From positions 1-20,109 of the forward strand of contig NZ_CALIBB010000314.1 in the NCBI RefSeq assembly GCF_938045595.1: DNA of 20,109 bases, read 5' to 3'. The notes beneath the pieces are model-generated. The model was not told the DNA's origin and ran no database searches. It saw nothing but the letters and a program-made list of their open reading frames with translations. Shown here piece after piece: positions 6,181 to 14,116 of this stretch. Origin of the DNA: an uncultured Campylobacter sp. GTDB taxonomy: Bacteria; Campylobacterota; Campylobacteria; Campylobacterales; Campylobacteraceae. The first letter of the stretch is position 1; every line of letters begins with the position of its first letter. A program made the translations under genes and the position numbers.

Positions 6181-9093
6181 TTGAAAAATTTGCCCTCTAA
6201 AAATCTCTTTGTCTACACTAGCTCGCGTGCGCTACGCGCGGCGCTGCAAAACGAGAGCGGCGGCGTGTTGGCGCCCAGGATTACGTTGGCGGAATTATAC
6301 GAAAAGGCGCTTTTTGTGCCGGATCTTGTCGCTTGCGGCGAGATAGACCGCGCGCTTTTTATGAAGCAGGCGGTAAACGAGAGCAAGCGCGCAGGCGAGA
6401 GGCTTAAATTCCCTAACGAGCTTTACGAGTTTATGCGCAACCGCGAGTATCTTTTCGGCTTTTTCAAGGAGCTTGCGACGGAGCGCGTAAGTATCGATGC
6501 GCTCGATCTTAGCGACACCTATGCGTGGTATGCCGAGCATTTTGAAATTCTGCGAGAGCTAGCGGGGGCGTATGCAAGGATTTTGCGTGAGCATGGATTT
6601 TACGACGAGATCACGCTGCCCGCGCTTTATGAACTAAACGAATCCTATCTGTGCGGATTTGAGCGGATAGAAATCAACATCGACGGCAATCCCAGCGCAT
6701 TTGAGTTCGAGATTTTTAAGCGCGCTGCGGAGCTGAGCGAGGTCGTACTGAGCTTTAGAGTCACGACTTTAAATTCCAAGCCCGTGCGCGCGGTGAAGGA
6801 GCTTTGCGGCATAAGCCTAGAGCCAGGTTTTGCATACCGCGTAAATCTTGGTACGGGTGAAATTCTAAGCCGAGAGCCGCTAGGCGTGGGCGGAGCGGTT
6901 GTGTGTAGAGGCTTTGAGCTGCGAAGCTTGCAGGCGAGCTATGTTTTTGAAAAAATTTCATCCTTTGTGCGCGCGGGCATTGCGCCGGAGCGCATCGCGG
7001 TGATTTTGCCCGACGAGAGCTTTGCCGGCACACTGCGGCTTTACGACGAGCGCATCGCAAGGGCTCGTGGCTCGCACCGCATGCTAAATTTCGCGATGGG
7101 TGAGAAGCTTAAAGATAGCCTATTTTACGTAACGCTAGAGAAAATTTCGCAGTGCTTAAAAGAAGCGCGCATGCCGAAATTTGGCGTAGATTACCACGCA
7201 TTCAAAAGTCCGGATGGAGGATTTTTGAATGCGGAGGATTCCGCGGTACAGCAAAATTTAGCGCTAGGGAATTTCGCTTCGGAGAATTCTATTTCGCAAA
7301 ATTTCGCACAGCAAAATTCCGAGCTGGATTGCGAAATTTTTTCAAATTCTAAAATGGATTTAAATTTTATATCTGCGCGAGAGTTTGAAAATACGGAAAA
7401 TTTTGAAATTCTGCGCGAAATTTCGGCGGAACGCACGGATGGCTCGCACGGGCAAAGCTTTTCTTTGGATTTTGCGGAGTTGCAAGAGCCTTTGGAGTGT
7501 GCGCAGCAGCGCGATTATTCGGTTAGTGCAAAACGGCAGGAGCCTTCAAGGAAGCAGCAAGGGAGCCTACGAGACTCTATGCAGCGGGAGCATATAGAGC
7601 TTGAGGAAGAAGATGGGTATTCAAAAAGCCCTGAGCAGCGCGATCGTTTTAGGCACTCTAAAATGCGCGAGGACGCAGATGAGTATCCGCAGCGCCCAAA
7701 CCCACAGGAGCTTGATCTGTTTTTTGCGAGTGTGGGAGTGGATGAGGCGCTTTTTGGCGAGTTCGCGCGCGATTTTGCAAAGCAAGTAAGCTTCGAACAT
7801 TTCGAGGCGCTAATTGTAAAGCTTGCCTGTTTACCTAAAATTAGCGACGCGCTGCTGCAAGAAAAGCTAAAAGAGCCGCTATATCTAATTAAAATTTTAC
7901 TTCGAAAATTTAAGGACGAAAACTTAAGCTTGGGCAATCTGATCGATCTTTTTTTGTTAGAAATTTCGCGCATTAAGCTCGATGATGTTCGTGGCGGAAA
8001 GGTCACGGTAATGGGGCTTTTAGAGAGCCGCGGGCTACAATTTGACGGCGTGATAATCCCAGATTTTAACGATGATCTGGTGCCAAGGCGCAGTAGCGGA
8101 GAGATGTTTTTAAACTCCGCTTTGCGCGCTAGAGCAGGGCTCATCAGCCACGCAGACCGCGAAAATTTACAAAGATTTTACTACGACGGCTTGCTAAGAG
8201 GCGCTAAAAAAAGCGCGATTTGCTATTTGCAAAGCGTCGAGAAATTGCCTTCGCGGTTTTTGAAAAGCTTTGAAGTGCAACAAGACGCGGAATTTTCGCA
8301 GGAGGATTATTTGCGGCTTTTTGGGAGAGAGGAATTTAAGCCCGCCTTATGCGGACAAGAAGATCCCGTGGCTCGCCATGATTTTTTTGCCGAGGAGCTG
8401 TCGTTTTCGCGGCTGGATACGTTTTTGGAATGCAAGAGGAAGTATTATTACCGCTACGTTTTCGGGCTGAGGGAGGGGCTAAAATTTGGCGAGGACAATG
8501 CGCTTTTAGGCAAAATTTTACATACGAGTTTTCAGCGTTTATACGAGCGAGCGGGGATGAAATTTAGTATGGAAAAATTTCGCTCTATTTATTCGCAGCT
8601 TGCGCGAGAAGCGGGCATCGCGCGCTTTGATGCGGAGCTTGAGCTAAAATCGGTAGAAAAGCTAGCTAGGCTTTTAGAAGAGCATGAGCAAATTTGGAGC
8701 TTTAGCGGTAGTGAAGTATCGCTAAAAGGCGAGCTTGACGGGGTGCGGCTGAGCGGGCGGATCGACCGCATCGACGAAGATAAGGCAGGGCGGAAGTTTA
8801 TCATCGATTACAAACGTGGTTCAGCTAAAAAACATATGGAAAAATTCCAGCTTACGTTTTATCGCGCGCTTTTGGCTCAGGAGTGCGAATGCGCCTATCT
8901 ATCGCTAAAAGATTGCGCGTTTGCGGCTCCTGGCGACAAAACGCCTAGCTTAGAAAATCTACGCGAGACGCTAAGCTCTATCGGCAAGGAATTTGCAAGC
9001 GAGGTCGCTTTTACGCGCACGGAGGCGGTGCAAAGCTGTGAATATTGCGATTATAAAATCATTTGCAAGGGGCAGATCGATGGCAAAATTTGA
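6181..9093 (+). CDS. addB: AddB-type subunit of the AddAB double-strand-break repair helicase-nuclease, with a large internal insertion
   Basis: Partner of AddA in end resection and RecA loading. The C-terminal RecB-type nuclease domain is clear: GKILHTSFQRLY, GRID (Asp862), IIDYK (Asp876/Lys878) and the QLTFYRALL motif. Four cysteines, Cys751 and Cys953/956/962 (CxxCxxxxxC), match the iron-sulfur cluster of AddB proteins. The N-terminus (LFVYTSSRALRAALQNESGG) lacks a GxGKT Walker A, so ATPase activity should rest with AddA. TTG 6181 is chosen because AAAGGA lies six bases upstream; a TTG at 6127 has none. Residues about 340-508 are a hydrophilic, repeat-like insertion not expected in the family. 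The 3' end overlaps addA by 14 bases. Total length 970 residues. From memory this matches the C. jejuni Cj1482c position. Confidence 0.9.
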   Translation: MKNLPSKNLFVYTSSRALRAALQNESGGVLAPRITLAELYEKALFVPDLVACGEIDRALFMKQAVNESKRAGERLKFPNELYEFMRNREYLFGFFKELATERVSIDALDLSDTYAWYAEHFEILRELAGAYARILREHGFYDEITLPALYELNESYLCGFERIEINIDGNPSAFEFEIFKRAAELSEVVLSFRVTTLNSKPVRAVKELCGISLEPGFAYRVNLGTGEILSREPLGVGGAVVCRGFELRSLQASYVFEKISSFVRAGIAPERIAVILPDESFAGTLRLYDERIARARGSHRMLNFAMGEKLKDSLFYVTLEKISQCLKEARMPKFGVDYHAFKSPDGGFLNAEDSAVQQNLALGNFASENSISQNFAQQNSELDCEIFSNSKMDLNFISAREFENTENFEILREISAERTDGSHGQSFSLDFAELQEPLECAQQRDYSVSAKRQEPSRKQQGSLRDSMQREHIELEEEDGYSKSPEQRDRFRHSKMREDADEYPQRPNPQELDLFFASVGVDEALFGEFARDFAKQVSFEHFEALIVKLACLPKISDALLQEKLKEPLYLIKILLRKFKDENLSLGNLIDLFLLEISRIKLDDVRGGKVTVMGLLESRGLQFDGVIIPDFNDDLVPRRSSGEMFLNSALRARAGLISHADRENLQRFYYDGLLRGAKKSAICYLQSVEKLPSRFLKSFEVQQDAEFSQEDYLRLFGREEFKPALCGQEDPVARHDFFAEELSFSRLDTFLECKRKYYYRYVFGLREGLKFGEDNALLGKILHTSFQRLYERAGMKFSMEKFRSIYSQLAREAGIARFDAELELKSVEKLARLLEEHEQIWSFSGSEVSLKGELDGVRLSGRIDRIDEDKAGRKFIIDYKRGSAKKHMEKFQLTFYRALLAQECECAYLSLKDCAFAAPGDKTPSLENLRETLSSIGKEFASEVAFTRTEAVQSCEYCDYKIICKGQIDGKI
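7200..7705 (+). other. in-frame low-complexity insertion inside addB
   Basis: About 168 codons rich in S, E, Q, N, D, K and R. They begin around FKSPDGGFLNAED and end before NPQELDLFF. They separate recognisable AddB sequence on both sides and keep the frame. The first half has a degenerate repeat at peptide level (QQNL, NFAS, QNFAQQNSE) built from CAAAATTT/GAATTTCG-type DNA words. The stretch is probably disordered. Boundaries are estimated by eye. Confidence 0.6.
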
Positions 9094-11998
9094 AAATTAT
9101 CTGGCGCTTGAAGCAAGCGCGGGCAGCGGCAAGACCTTCAATCTTGCGGTCAGGTTCATCGAGCTGGTGCTAAAGGGCGAGCCGATCAACGAAATTTTAG
9201 CGCTTACCTTTACTAAAAAAGCGGCCGCCGAGATGAAAACGCGTATCGTGGAGAAATTTCAAAATTTGCTGCTTTTGCAGGATGGTTCGTTAAAGCCTAG
9301 CGCCGAGCTGGAGCAAATTTGCGCTGATTTGGGACTAAGCGTGGATGAGGTTTTGGCAGCTCAAGAGCGGCTGAGCCCAAAATTTTTAAGCGAAAGTTTA
9401 AATATTTTTACCTTCGATGCGTTTTTTGCAAAAGCTCTGCGCTCGTTTGCGCTAAACAGCGGCATCGATCCGAGCTTTGAAAACGACGAAAGCATACTAG
9501 GCGTGCAGCAGGCGGCGTTTTTAGGCGCGATTTGTAAAAACGAAGCGCTACTAAGAGAGGTCGTGGATTATGTAAGCGACTCAGGAATGACAAAGAGTGA
9601 GTTTTTAAATAGCTTACAAAGCATTTGGAGAGGCGATATAAGCATAAATCCGCCCACGCTTCCCGCAAGCTCCGCGCTAGCAGAGATAAATGAAATTTTA
9701 TCTCACTTGCAAAAAGCGGCGAGAGATGCGGGCGTAAGCGCTGGAGCCGTAAATGGGCTAAGCCCCGTTAGCGATTTGTCAAAATTATCTTCGGGCTTCA
9801 TTCTTTCGGCTCTTGCCAACGGCAGTTTCGATTATCCGCGCTCGCAGCTTAAAAAAATTTCGCATCTTGACGGCGAGCTAGCAAGGCTAAAAGACGCCAT
9901 AGCTCGCGAAATAGCGTGGATGGATGCGACATATGCGGCTAAGCTGGCAGGACTAATTAAAATTTATGCCGAAGCGCTTAAATCGGTGCAGCGCAAAAGC
10001 GGCAAGCTCACGTTCGGCGATGTCACCGCAGCCGTGCACTCGCTGCTAAATCCAAGCGCAGAGGCGTTGCAGGGCAATCGCGAGCTTTTGTATTTCAGGC
10101 TCGATTCTAAAATCACGCATATTTTAATTGACGAATTCCAAGATACCGACATTTGCCAGTATGAAATTATGCTGCCGCTAATCTCTGAGGCGCTTGCTGG
10201 CAAAGGGGCGGAAGAGCGCTGCGGCAGCTTTTTTTACGTAGGCGATAAAAAACAGAGCATCTATAAATTTCGCGGCGCAGAGAGAAAAATTTTTGATATT
10301 TTACGCGAGCAGTTTAGCCAAATCAAAACGCAGAGTCTGCCGCGCAATTATCGCAGCTTAAAACTCATCGTAAAATTTGTAAATGAGATCTTGCGCGATA
10401 AATTTGCGTCTTATGAAGATCAAATCGCAGCAAATAAGCTAGATAGCGATCTGCCCGCTTCGGTGCTGCAAAAAATCAAGGACTATCCTCTTTCTCATCC
10501 GCAAATGCCGCTATTTGAGGTGCAAAGCGACGATTACGGCTACGTAGCAGCGTTTTCATACGACGACGTGCTAAAGGGGGCTACGGAGCAAGCGCGCAGA
10601 CTTGTTGAGGAGTGCGGCGTAAGAGCTGATGATATCGCGATTTTATGCTGGAAAAACGAGCATGTAAGCGCGCTAAAAGAGATGCTATCAGAATTCTGCG
10701 AGGTTTGCAGCGGCTCAAATAAGGCTCTGCGTTGCAGCGAGCAGGTAAATGCCGTAATTCAATATGCGAAATTTTGCGTAGGTGGCGATGAAATTTATCT
10801 GCGAAACGCCGAAGCGATTTTGGGTAGGCGGCTTAAAAAGATAGCGGTCGATCTGCATAAAAACGCGCAAAAAACGGCAGAATTTATCGCTAGCGCGCTG
10901 AAATTAAATTTTGTCGATCCAGATCTACTGCTGTTTTTTGAGACGCTGGCAAAATTTAATAGTTTTAGCGAGTATCTGTTTGCAAACGACGAAACGGAGG
11001 TATTTGCCAAGGAACAAAGCGGCATTAAAATTATGACCGTGCATAAGTCCAAGGGGCTTCAGTTCCCACACGTAATCGTATGCGACCGCATCGGAGGAAA
11101 AGACCGGGGCGAGAGCTCAAAGCTCGCGACGGACTATGATTTCGCCACGCATAAGTGGAGAATTTTTTATAAATTTGCGAGCAGAAAGAGCTTGGATGCG
11201 GAATTTGCGGTGCTAATGGATGAAAACGATCGCTCTGCACACGAAGAGGATATAAATAAGCTCTATGTGGCATTTACCCGCGCCGAACGCTCGCTCATCA
11301 TCGTAAAACGCTCCGAGGCAAAAATAGATCAATACAATTATAGCTTTTTTTCGCCTTACGCTAAAAAGACCAAGGGTGCGGGCGTCGTGGAGTGGCTGGA
11401 TATCCCGGATTTTCAATACGGCTACGTAATCCCAAGCTCCGTAAAATCAGAAGAGCAGCCGCCGCGCAAAAAGATCGCGCTTGTAGCGGGCGAGCCTCAA
11501 AGTGCGCAAGAAAAAGTGGGCGGCGGCGAAGCGGAGGCGCTAAGCGCGATATATTTCGGCGAGGCGCTGCACTATGCTCTGGAGATGAGCGAAGGATTTG
11601 CGGCGGATGAAATTTTGCGAGGAGTAAGCCTGGCAAGAGGTCGCTACGCTAAATTTTTAAATGACGCGGATTTTGAAAATATCGCGGCGCGGGCGCTAGG
11701 ACTAAGTAAAAACGAGGAATTTTTAGCTCTGATAAAGGGCGCTTGGGCTTATAAAGAGATGCCGATCAAAAGCGCGGAGGGTGATCTTTTGCGCGTGGAT
11801 CTGGCGTGCTTTGGGCAGGATGAAATTTTGCTTTTTGACTACAAAAGCTCCGAAAAATACCTCGCGCAAAACAAAGCTCAAGTGGCGCGGTATAAAAGCG
11901 TGATCCGCGGGTTTTATCCGAATGCGCGGGTGCGTGCCTTCGTGCTGGTGCTGGAAGCTGCGGGCGCTAGGCTGATCGAAGTGAATGGGGAGGGATAA
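9080..11998 (+). CDS. addA: AddA-type UvrD-family helicase and nuclease subunit of AddAB
   Basis: SF1A helicase with a C-terminal RecB-type nuclease, 972 residues. It unwinds and degrades broken DNA ends with AddB before RecA-mediated repair. Helicase motifs run in order: Walker A ASAGSGKT (residues 12-19), Ia LALTFTKKAAAEM, II LIDEFQDTD (Asp351-Glu352), III FYVGDKKQSIYKFRGAE, IV LPRNYRS, V IMTVHKSKGLQFP and VI KLYVAFTRAERS. The nuclease domain has the ALHYALE histidine, a VDLACF aspartate, LLFDYKSS (Asp920/Lys922) and the QVARYK motif. I chose ATG 9080, with AAGGGG six bases upstream; the frame is open further back, but only inside addB. It overlaps addB by 14 bases, so the subunits are translationally coupled. 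The alternative name RecB-like reflects the same family. Confidence 0.95.
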   Translation: MAKFENYLALEASAGSGKTFNLAVRFIELVLKGEPINEILALTFTKKAAAEMKTRIVEKFQNLLLLQDGSLKPSAELEQICADLGLSVDEVLAAQERLSPKFLSESLNIFTFDAFFAKALRSFALNSGIDPSFENDESILGVQQAAFLGAICKNEALLREVVDYVSDSGMTKSEFLNSLQSIWRGDISINPPTLPASSALAEINEILSHLQKAARDAGVSAGAVNGLSPVSDLSKLSSGFILSALANGSFDYPRSQLKKISHLDGELARLKDAIAREIAWMDATYAAKLAGLIKIYAEALKSVQRKSGKLTFGDVTAAVHSLLNPSAEALQGNRELLYFRLDSKITHILIDEFQDTDICQYEIMLPLISEALAGKGAEERCGSFFYVGDKKQSIYKFRGAERKIFDILREQFSQIKTQSLPRNYRSLKLIVKFVNEILRDKFASYEDQIAANKLDSDLPASVLQKIKDYPLSHPQMPLFEVQSDDYGYVAAFSYDDVLKGATEQARRLVEECGVRADDIAILCWKNEHVSALKEMLSEFCEVCSGSNKALRCSEQVNAVIQYAKFCVGGDEIYLRNAEAILGRRLKKIAVDLHKNAQKTAEFIASALKLNFVDPDLLLFFETLAKFNSFSEYLFANDETEVFAKEQSGIKIMTVHKSKGLQFPHVIVCDRIGGKDRGESSKLATDYDFATHKWRIFYKFASRKSLDAEFAVLMDENDRSAHEEDINKLYVAFTRAERSLIIVKRSEAKIDQYNYSFFSPYAKKTKGAGVVEWLDIPDFQYGYVIPSSVKSEEQPPRKKIALVAGEPQSAQEKVGGGEAEALSAIYFGEALHYALEMSEGFAADEILRGVSLARGRYAKFLNDADFENIAARALGLSKNEEFLALIKGAWAYKEMPIKSAEGDLLRVDLACFGQDEILLFDYKSSEKYLAQNKAQVARYKSVIRGFYPNARVRAFVLVLEAAGARLIEVNGEG

Positions 11999-12041
11999 AA
12001 TTTTAAAGCTTAGATGAAATTTGAGCGCAGATAGATTAAAG

Positions 12042-12060
12042 ATAGCTTAAATTAAGCTAT
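12042..12060. repeat. perfect 19-bp palindrome upstream of rplM
   Basis: ATAGCTTAA-A-TTAAGCTAT: nine-base arms around a single central A. It lies just upstream of the rplM -10 box, at about -48 to -30 of the inferred start, overlapping the -35 region. The one-base centre makes a DNA operator more likely than an RNA hairpin. No T tract follows. Confidence 0.55.
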
Positions 12061-12077
12061 ACGTAAGGATATTTCTA

Positions 12078-12083
12078 TATAAT
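12078..12083 (+). promoter_or_regulatory. -10 box of the rplM-rpsI promoter
   Basis: A perfect TATAAT in CTATATAATCAC. It gives a start near 12090 and a leader of about 24 bases before the rplM ATG at 12114, with AAGGCGG as ribosome binding site. Confidence 0.6.
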
Positions 12084-12113
12084 CACAGCTCAAATTTTAA
12101 TAAGGCGGAAACC

Positions 12114-12539
12114 ATGACAGAAATTACAAAGCCTAGCGAAGTTAAGCGCGACTGGGTCGTTATCGACGCGACCGACAAAAGATTCGGTAGAATGCTTACC
12201 GAAGTTGCGGTATTGCTACGCGGCAAACACAAACCAAGCTATACTCCAAACGTGGATTGCGGAGACTACGTCGTTATCATCAACGCTTCAAAAGCCGTAT
12301 TTACCGGCAATAACAAAGGCGACGACAAACTTTATCACAGCTACTCGGGCTATTTCGGAAGCGTAAAGAGCGTGAAATTCCAAGACCTGCTTAAAAACAA
12401 TCCCGCAAAGCTCTACAGACTTGCGGTTCGCGGTATGCTTCCTAAGACGAAGCTCGGCAAGGCGATGATCAAAAAGCTATTCGTATATGAAGGCGGCGAG
12501 CACCCTCATACTGCGCAAACAACTAAAAAAGGAAAATAA
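12114..12539 (+). CDS. rplM: 50S ribosomal protein L13
   Basis: Large-subunit assembly protein of 141 residues, the standard bacterial length. Family features are WVVIDATDKRFGRMLTEVAVLLRGKHKPSYTPNVDCGDYVVIINA near the N-terminus and AVRGMLPKTKLGKAMIKKL plus the YEGGEHPHTAQ tail. AAGGCGG precedes the ATG. It has its own TATAAT promoter after addA and sits two bases before rpsI, the usual rplM-rpsI pair. Confidence 0.98.
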   Translation: MTEITKPSEVKRDWVVIDATDKRFGRMLTEVAVLLRGKHKPSYTPNVDCGDYVVIINASKAVFTGNNKGDDKLYHSYSGYFGSVKSVKFQDLLKNNPAKLYRLAVRGMLPKTKLGKAMIKKLFVYEGGEHPHTAQTTKKGK

Positions 12540-12541
12540 TC

Positions 12542-12931
12542 ATGGCGACAATTTATGCAACCGGAAAGAGAAAAACTGCCGTAGCTAAGGTTTGGGTAAA
12601 ACCTGGAAGCGGCAAGATCGTAGTAAACGGTATGGATCTAAACACTTGGCTAGGCGGTCACGAAGCGATCAAACTAAGGGTTGTTCAGCCGCTTTTGGCG
12701 ACTAAGCAAGAGACTTCGATGGATATCACCGCGCAGACTTTAGGCGGCGGATATTCGGCTCAAGCAGATGCGCTAAAGCACGGAATTTCAAAAGCGCTTG
12801 CCGCGATGGACAAAGATTTTAGAGCGGCTCTTAAGCCGAAAGGTCTGCTAACTCGCGATAGTCGCGTGGTCGAGCGAAAGAAATTCGGTCGCCGCAAAGC
12901 GCGCAGAAGCCCGCAGTTCTCTAAGAGATAA
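12542..12931 (+). CDS. rpsI: 30S ribosomal protein S9
   Basis: Small-subunit protein of 129 residues whose C-terminal tail reaches the P-site tRNA. It begins YATGKRKTAVAKVWV, contains GGGYSAQADALKHGISKALA, and ends with the invariant basic tail RRKARRSPQFSKR. It follows rplM by two bases and shares its promoter. A hairpin follows at 12938-12973. Confidence 0.98.
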   Translation: MATIYATGKRKTAVAKVWVKPGSGKIVVNGMDLNTWLGGHEAIKLRVVQPLLATKQETSMDITAQTLGGGYSAQADALKHGISKALAAMDKDFRAALKPKGLLTRDSRVVERKKFGRRKARRSPQFSKR

Positions 12932-12937
12932 TGTTTT

Positions 12938-12973
12938 TTACAAATTTGTGGCGAAATTGTCGCAAATTTGTAA
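12938..12973 (+). terminator. imperfect hairpin after rpsI, probable terminator
   Basis: Arms 12938-12954 (TTACAAATTTGTGGCGA) and 12960-12973 pair over about 14 bp with a three-base bulge and a five-base loop. ATTCTTT follows. It separates rpsI from the cadF promoter. Confidence 0.5.
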
Positions 12974-12990
12974 ATTCTTTAAAAATTTTA

Positions 12991-12999
12991 TGGTAATAT
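12991..12999 (+). promoter_or_regulatory. extended -10 element of the cadF promoter
   Basis: TG-G-TAATAT matches an extended -10 and puts transcription start near 13006, about 25 bases before the cadF ATG. A second possible box, TATAAC, lies at 13005-13010. Confidence 0.45.
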
Positions 13000-13030
13000 C
13001 GAATTATAACTTTATTTGAAAGGATGTTTA

Positions 13031-14050
13031 ATGAAGAAAGTTCTACTTGCATTAAGCTTGTGTGCATCCGGCGCATTGTTCGCTAGCGATGCTGATTATC
13101 ACTGGGAGATCACCCCTACTATTGGCGGAATGACTCATGAGGGCAATATGGATTTGGATTCGAATTTTATGTTCGGTCTACGTCTTGCCAAAAATCTACA
13201 AGATTCGTTTATCGATCAAGTAGAGGTTGGTTTTGATTACTCTCGCAATATTGGCGTAGAGGATTTAGCTCACAGAGTAGGCAACGACAAGCCTGATGCT
13301 AAATACTATCACATCAATGCTGTAAAAGATTTGGTAAATTTCACCGATAATTTCAAATTATACGGCTTGCTAGGTCTTGGATATATGGATTACACTAAAG
13401 ACGTTTACAACGATGGCGATCAAGATAGCGGCTTCGGTCAATACGGCTTGGGTCTAAAATACTACATTACCGACAATTTCGCTACAAAACTTGAAGCACG
13501 TGATGCTATCAGATTTGACGACGGCAACCACGTATTGTTCTATACTCTAGGCTTTGCAGTTGATTTTGGCAAGAGATATGCTGATGCAGCTCCAGTTGCT
13601 CCGGCTCCTGCAGGTTGCAAAGACGCAGATAACGACGGCGTATGCGATAATGTTGATAGATGCCCAGGCACACCTGCTGACGTAGTTGTTGATGAATATG
13701 GCTGCGAGAAAGTTATTAGATTAAATTTGGCCGTAAATTTCGCTACAGATAGCTCAAAAATTTCTCCTGAGTTTATGAACCAGATCAAAAACGTAAGCGA
13801 CGTGCTAGTGGCTCACCCTGATTACAAAGTAATTCTAGAGGGTCACACCGATAGCACCGGTTCGAATGCATATAATCAAAAGCTTTCTGAGCGCAGAGCT
13901 GCTGCAGTTGGAGGTGCGCTTAAGAGCTTCGGCGTAGATGCTAGCAGAATCACCACTGTAGGATACGGTGAGACTAAGCCTATCGCTACAAACGCTACTA
14001 AAGCAGGCCGCGCTCAAAATAGACGCGTTGATGCTAAATTTAGAAAATAA
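13031..14050 (+). CDS. cadF: CadF-like OmpA-family outer-membrane fibronectin-binding protein
   Basis: Outer-membrane protein of 339 residues. A signal peptide (about 1-18, ending ALFA) is followed by an eight-strand beta-barrel domain rich in alternating aromatic and glycine residues (about 20-180). Next comes a Pro/Ala hinge (APVAPAPAG), a TSP3-like calcium-type segment with four cysteines (CKDADNDGVCDNVDRCPG and YGC), and an OmpA C-terminal peptidoglycan-binding domain (EGHTDSTGSNAYNQKLSERR, then GYGETKPIA and RAQNRRVD). The start is ATG 13031, preceded by AAAGGA. Position after rpsI and before the HAD gene is the cadF locus of C. jejuni. The short FRLS fibronectin-binding motif described for C. 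jejuni CadF is not present, so adhesion is inferred from family and locus only. It ends at a strong terminator. Confidence 0.92.
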   Translation: MKKVLLALSLCASGALFASDADYHWEITPTIGGMTHEGNMDLDSNFMFGLRLAKNLQDSFIDQVEVGFDYSRNIGVEDLAHRVGNDKPDAKYYHINAVKDLVNFTDNFKLYGLLGLGYMDYTKDVYNDGDQDSGFGQYGLGLKYYITDNFATKLEARDAIRFDDGNHVLFYTLGFAVDFGKRYADAAPVAPAPAGCKDADNDGVCDNVDRCPGTPADVVVDEYGCEKVIRLNLAVNFATDSSKISPEFMNQIKNVSDVLVAHPDYKVILEGHTDSTGSNAYNQKLSERRAAAVGGALKSFGVDASRITTVGYGETKPIATNATKAGRAQNRRVDAKFRK

Positions 14051-14069
14051 TCTTTTCTAGATCCATATG

Positions 14070-14095
14070 AGCGGAGCTTCGGCTCCGCTTTTTTT
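14070..14095 (+). terminator. intrinsic terminator after cadF
   Basis: AGCGGAGC, TTCG loop, GCTCCGCT, then seven T residues. An eight-base GC-rich stem with a stable UUCG tetraloop and a U tract: a textbook rho-independent terminator. Confidence 0.93.
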
Positions 14096-14116
14096 ATATC
14101 CAAATTAAATTTTAAA

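Noticed and set aside
7515..8144. Long minus-strand ORF of 209 codons opposite addB
   Set aside because: Serine- and arginine-rich shadow of the addB frame; no ribosome binding site, no motifs, and addB motifs read cleanly on the plus strand.
11361..11636. Overlapping ORFs on both strands within addA
   Set aside because: Basic or Arg/Pro-rich shadows in a GC-rich linker of addA; the AddA frame is continuous.
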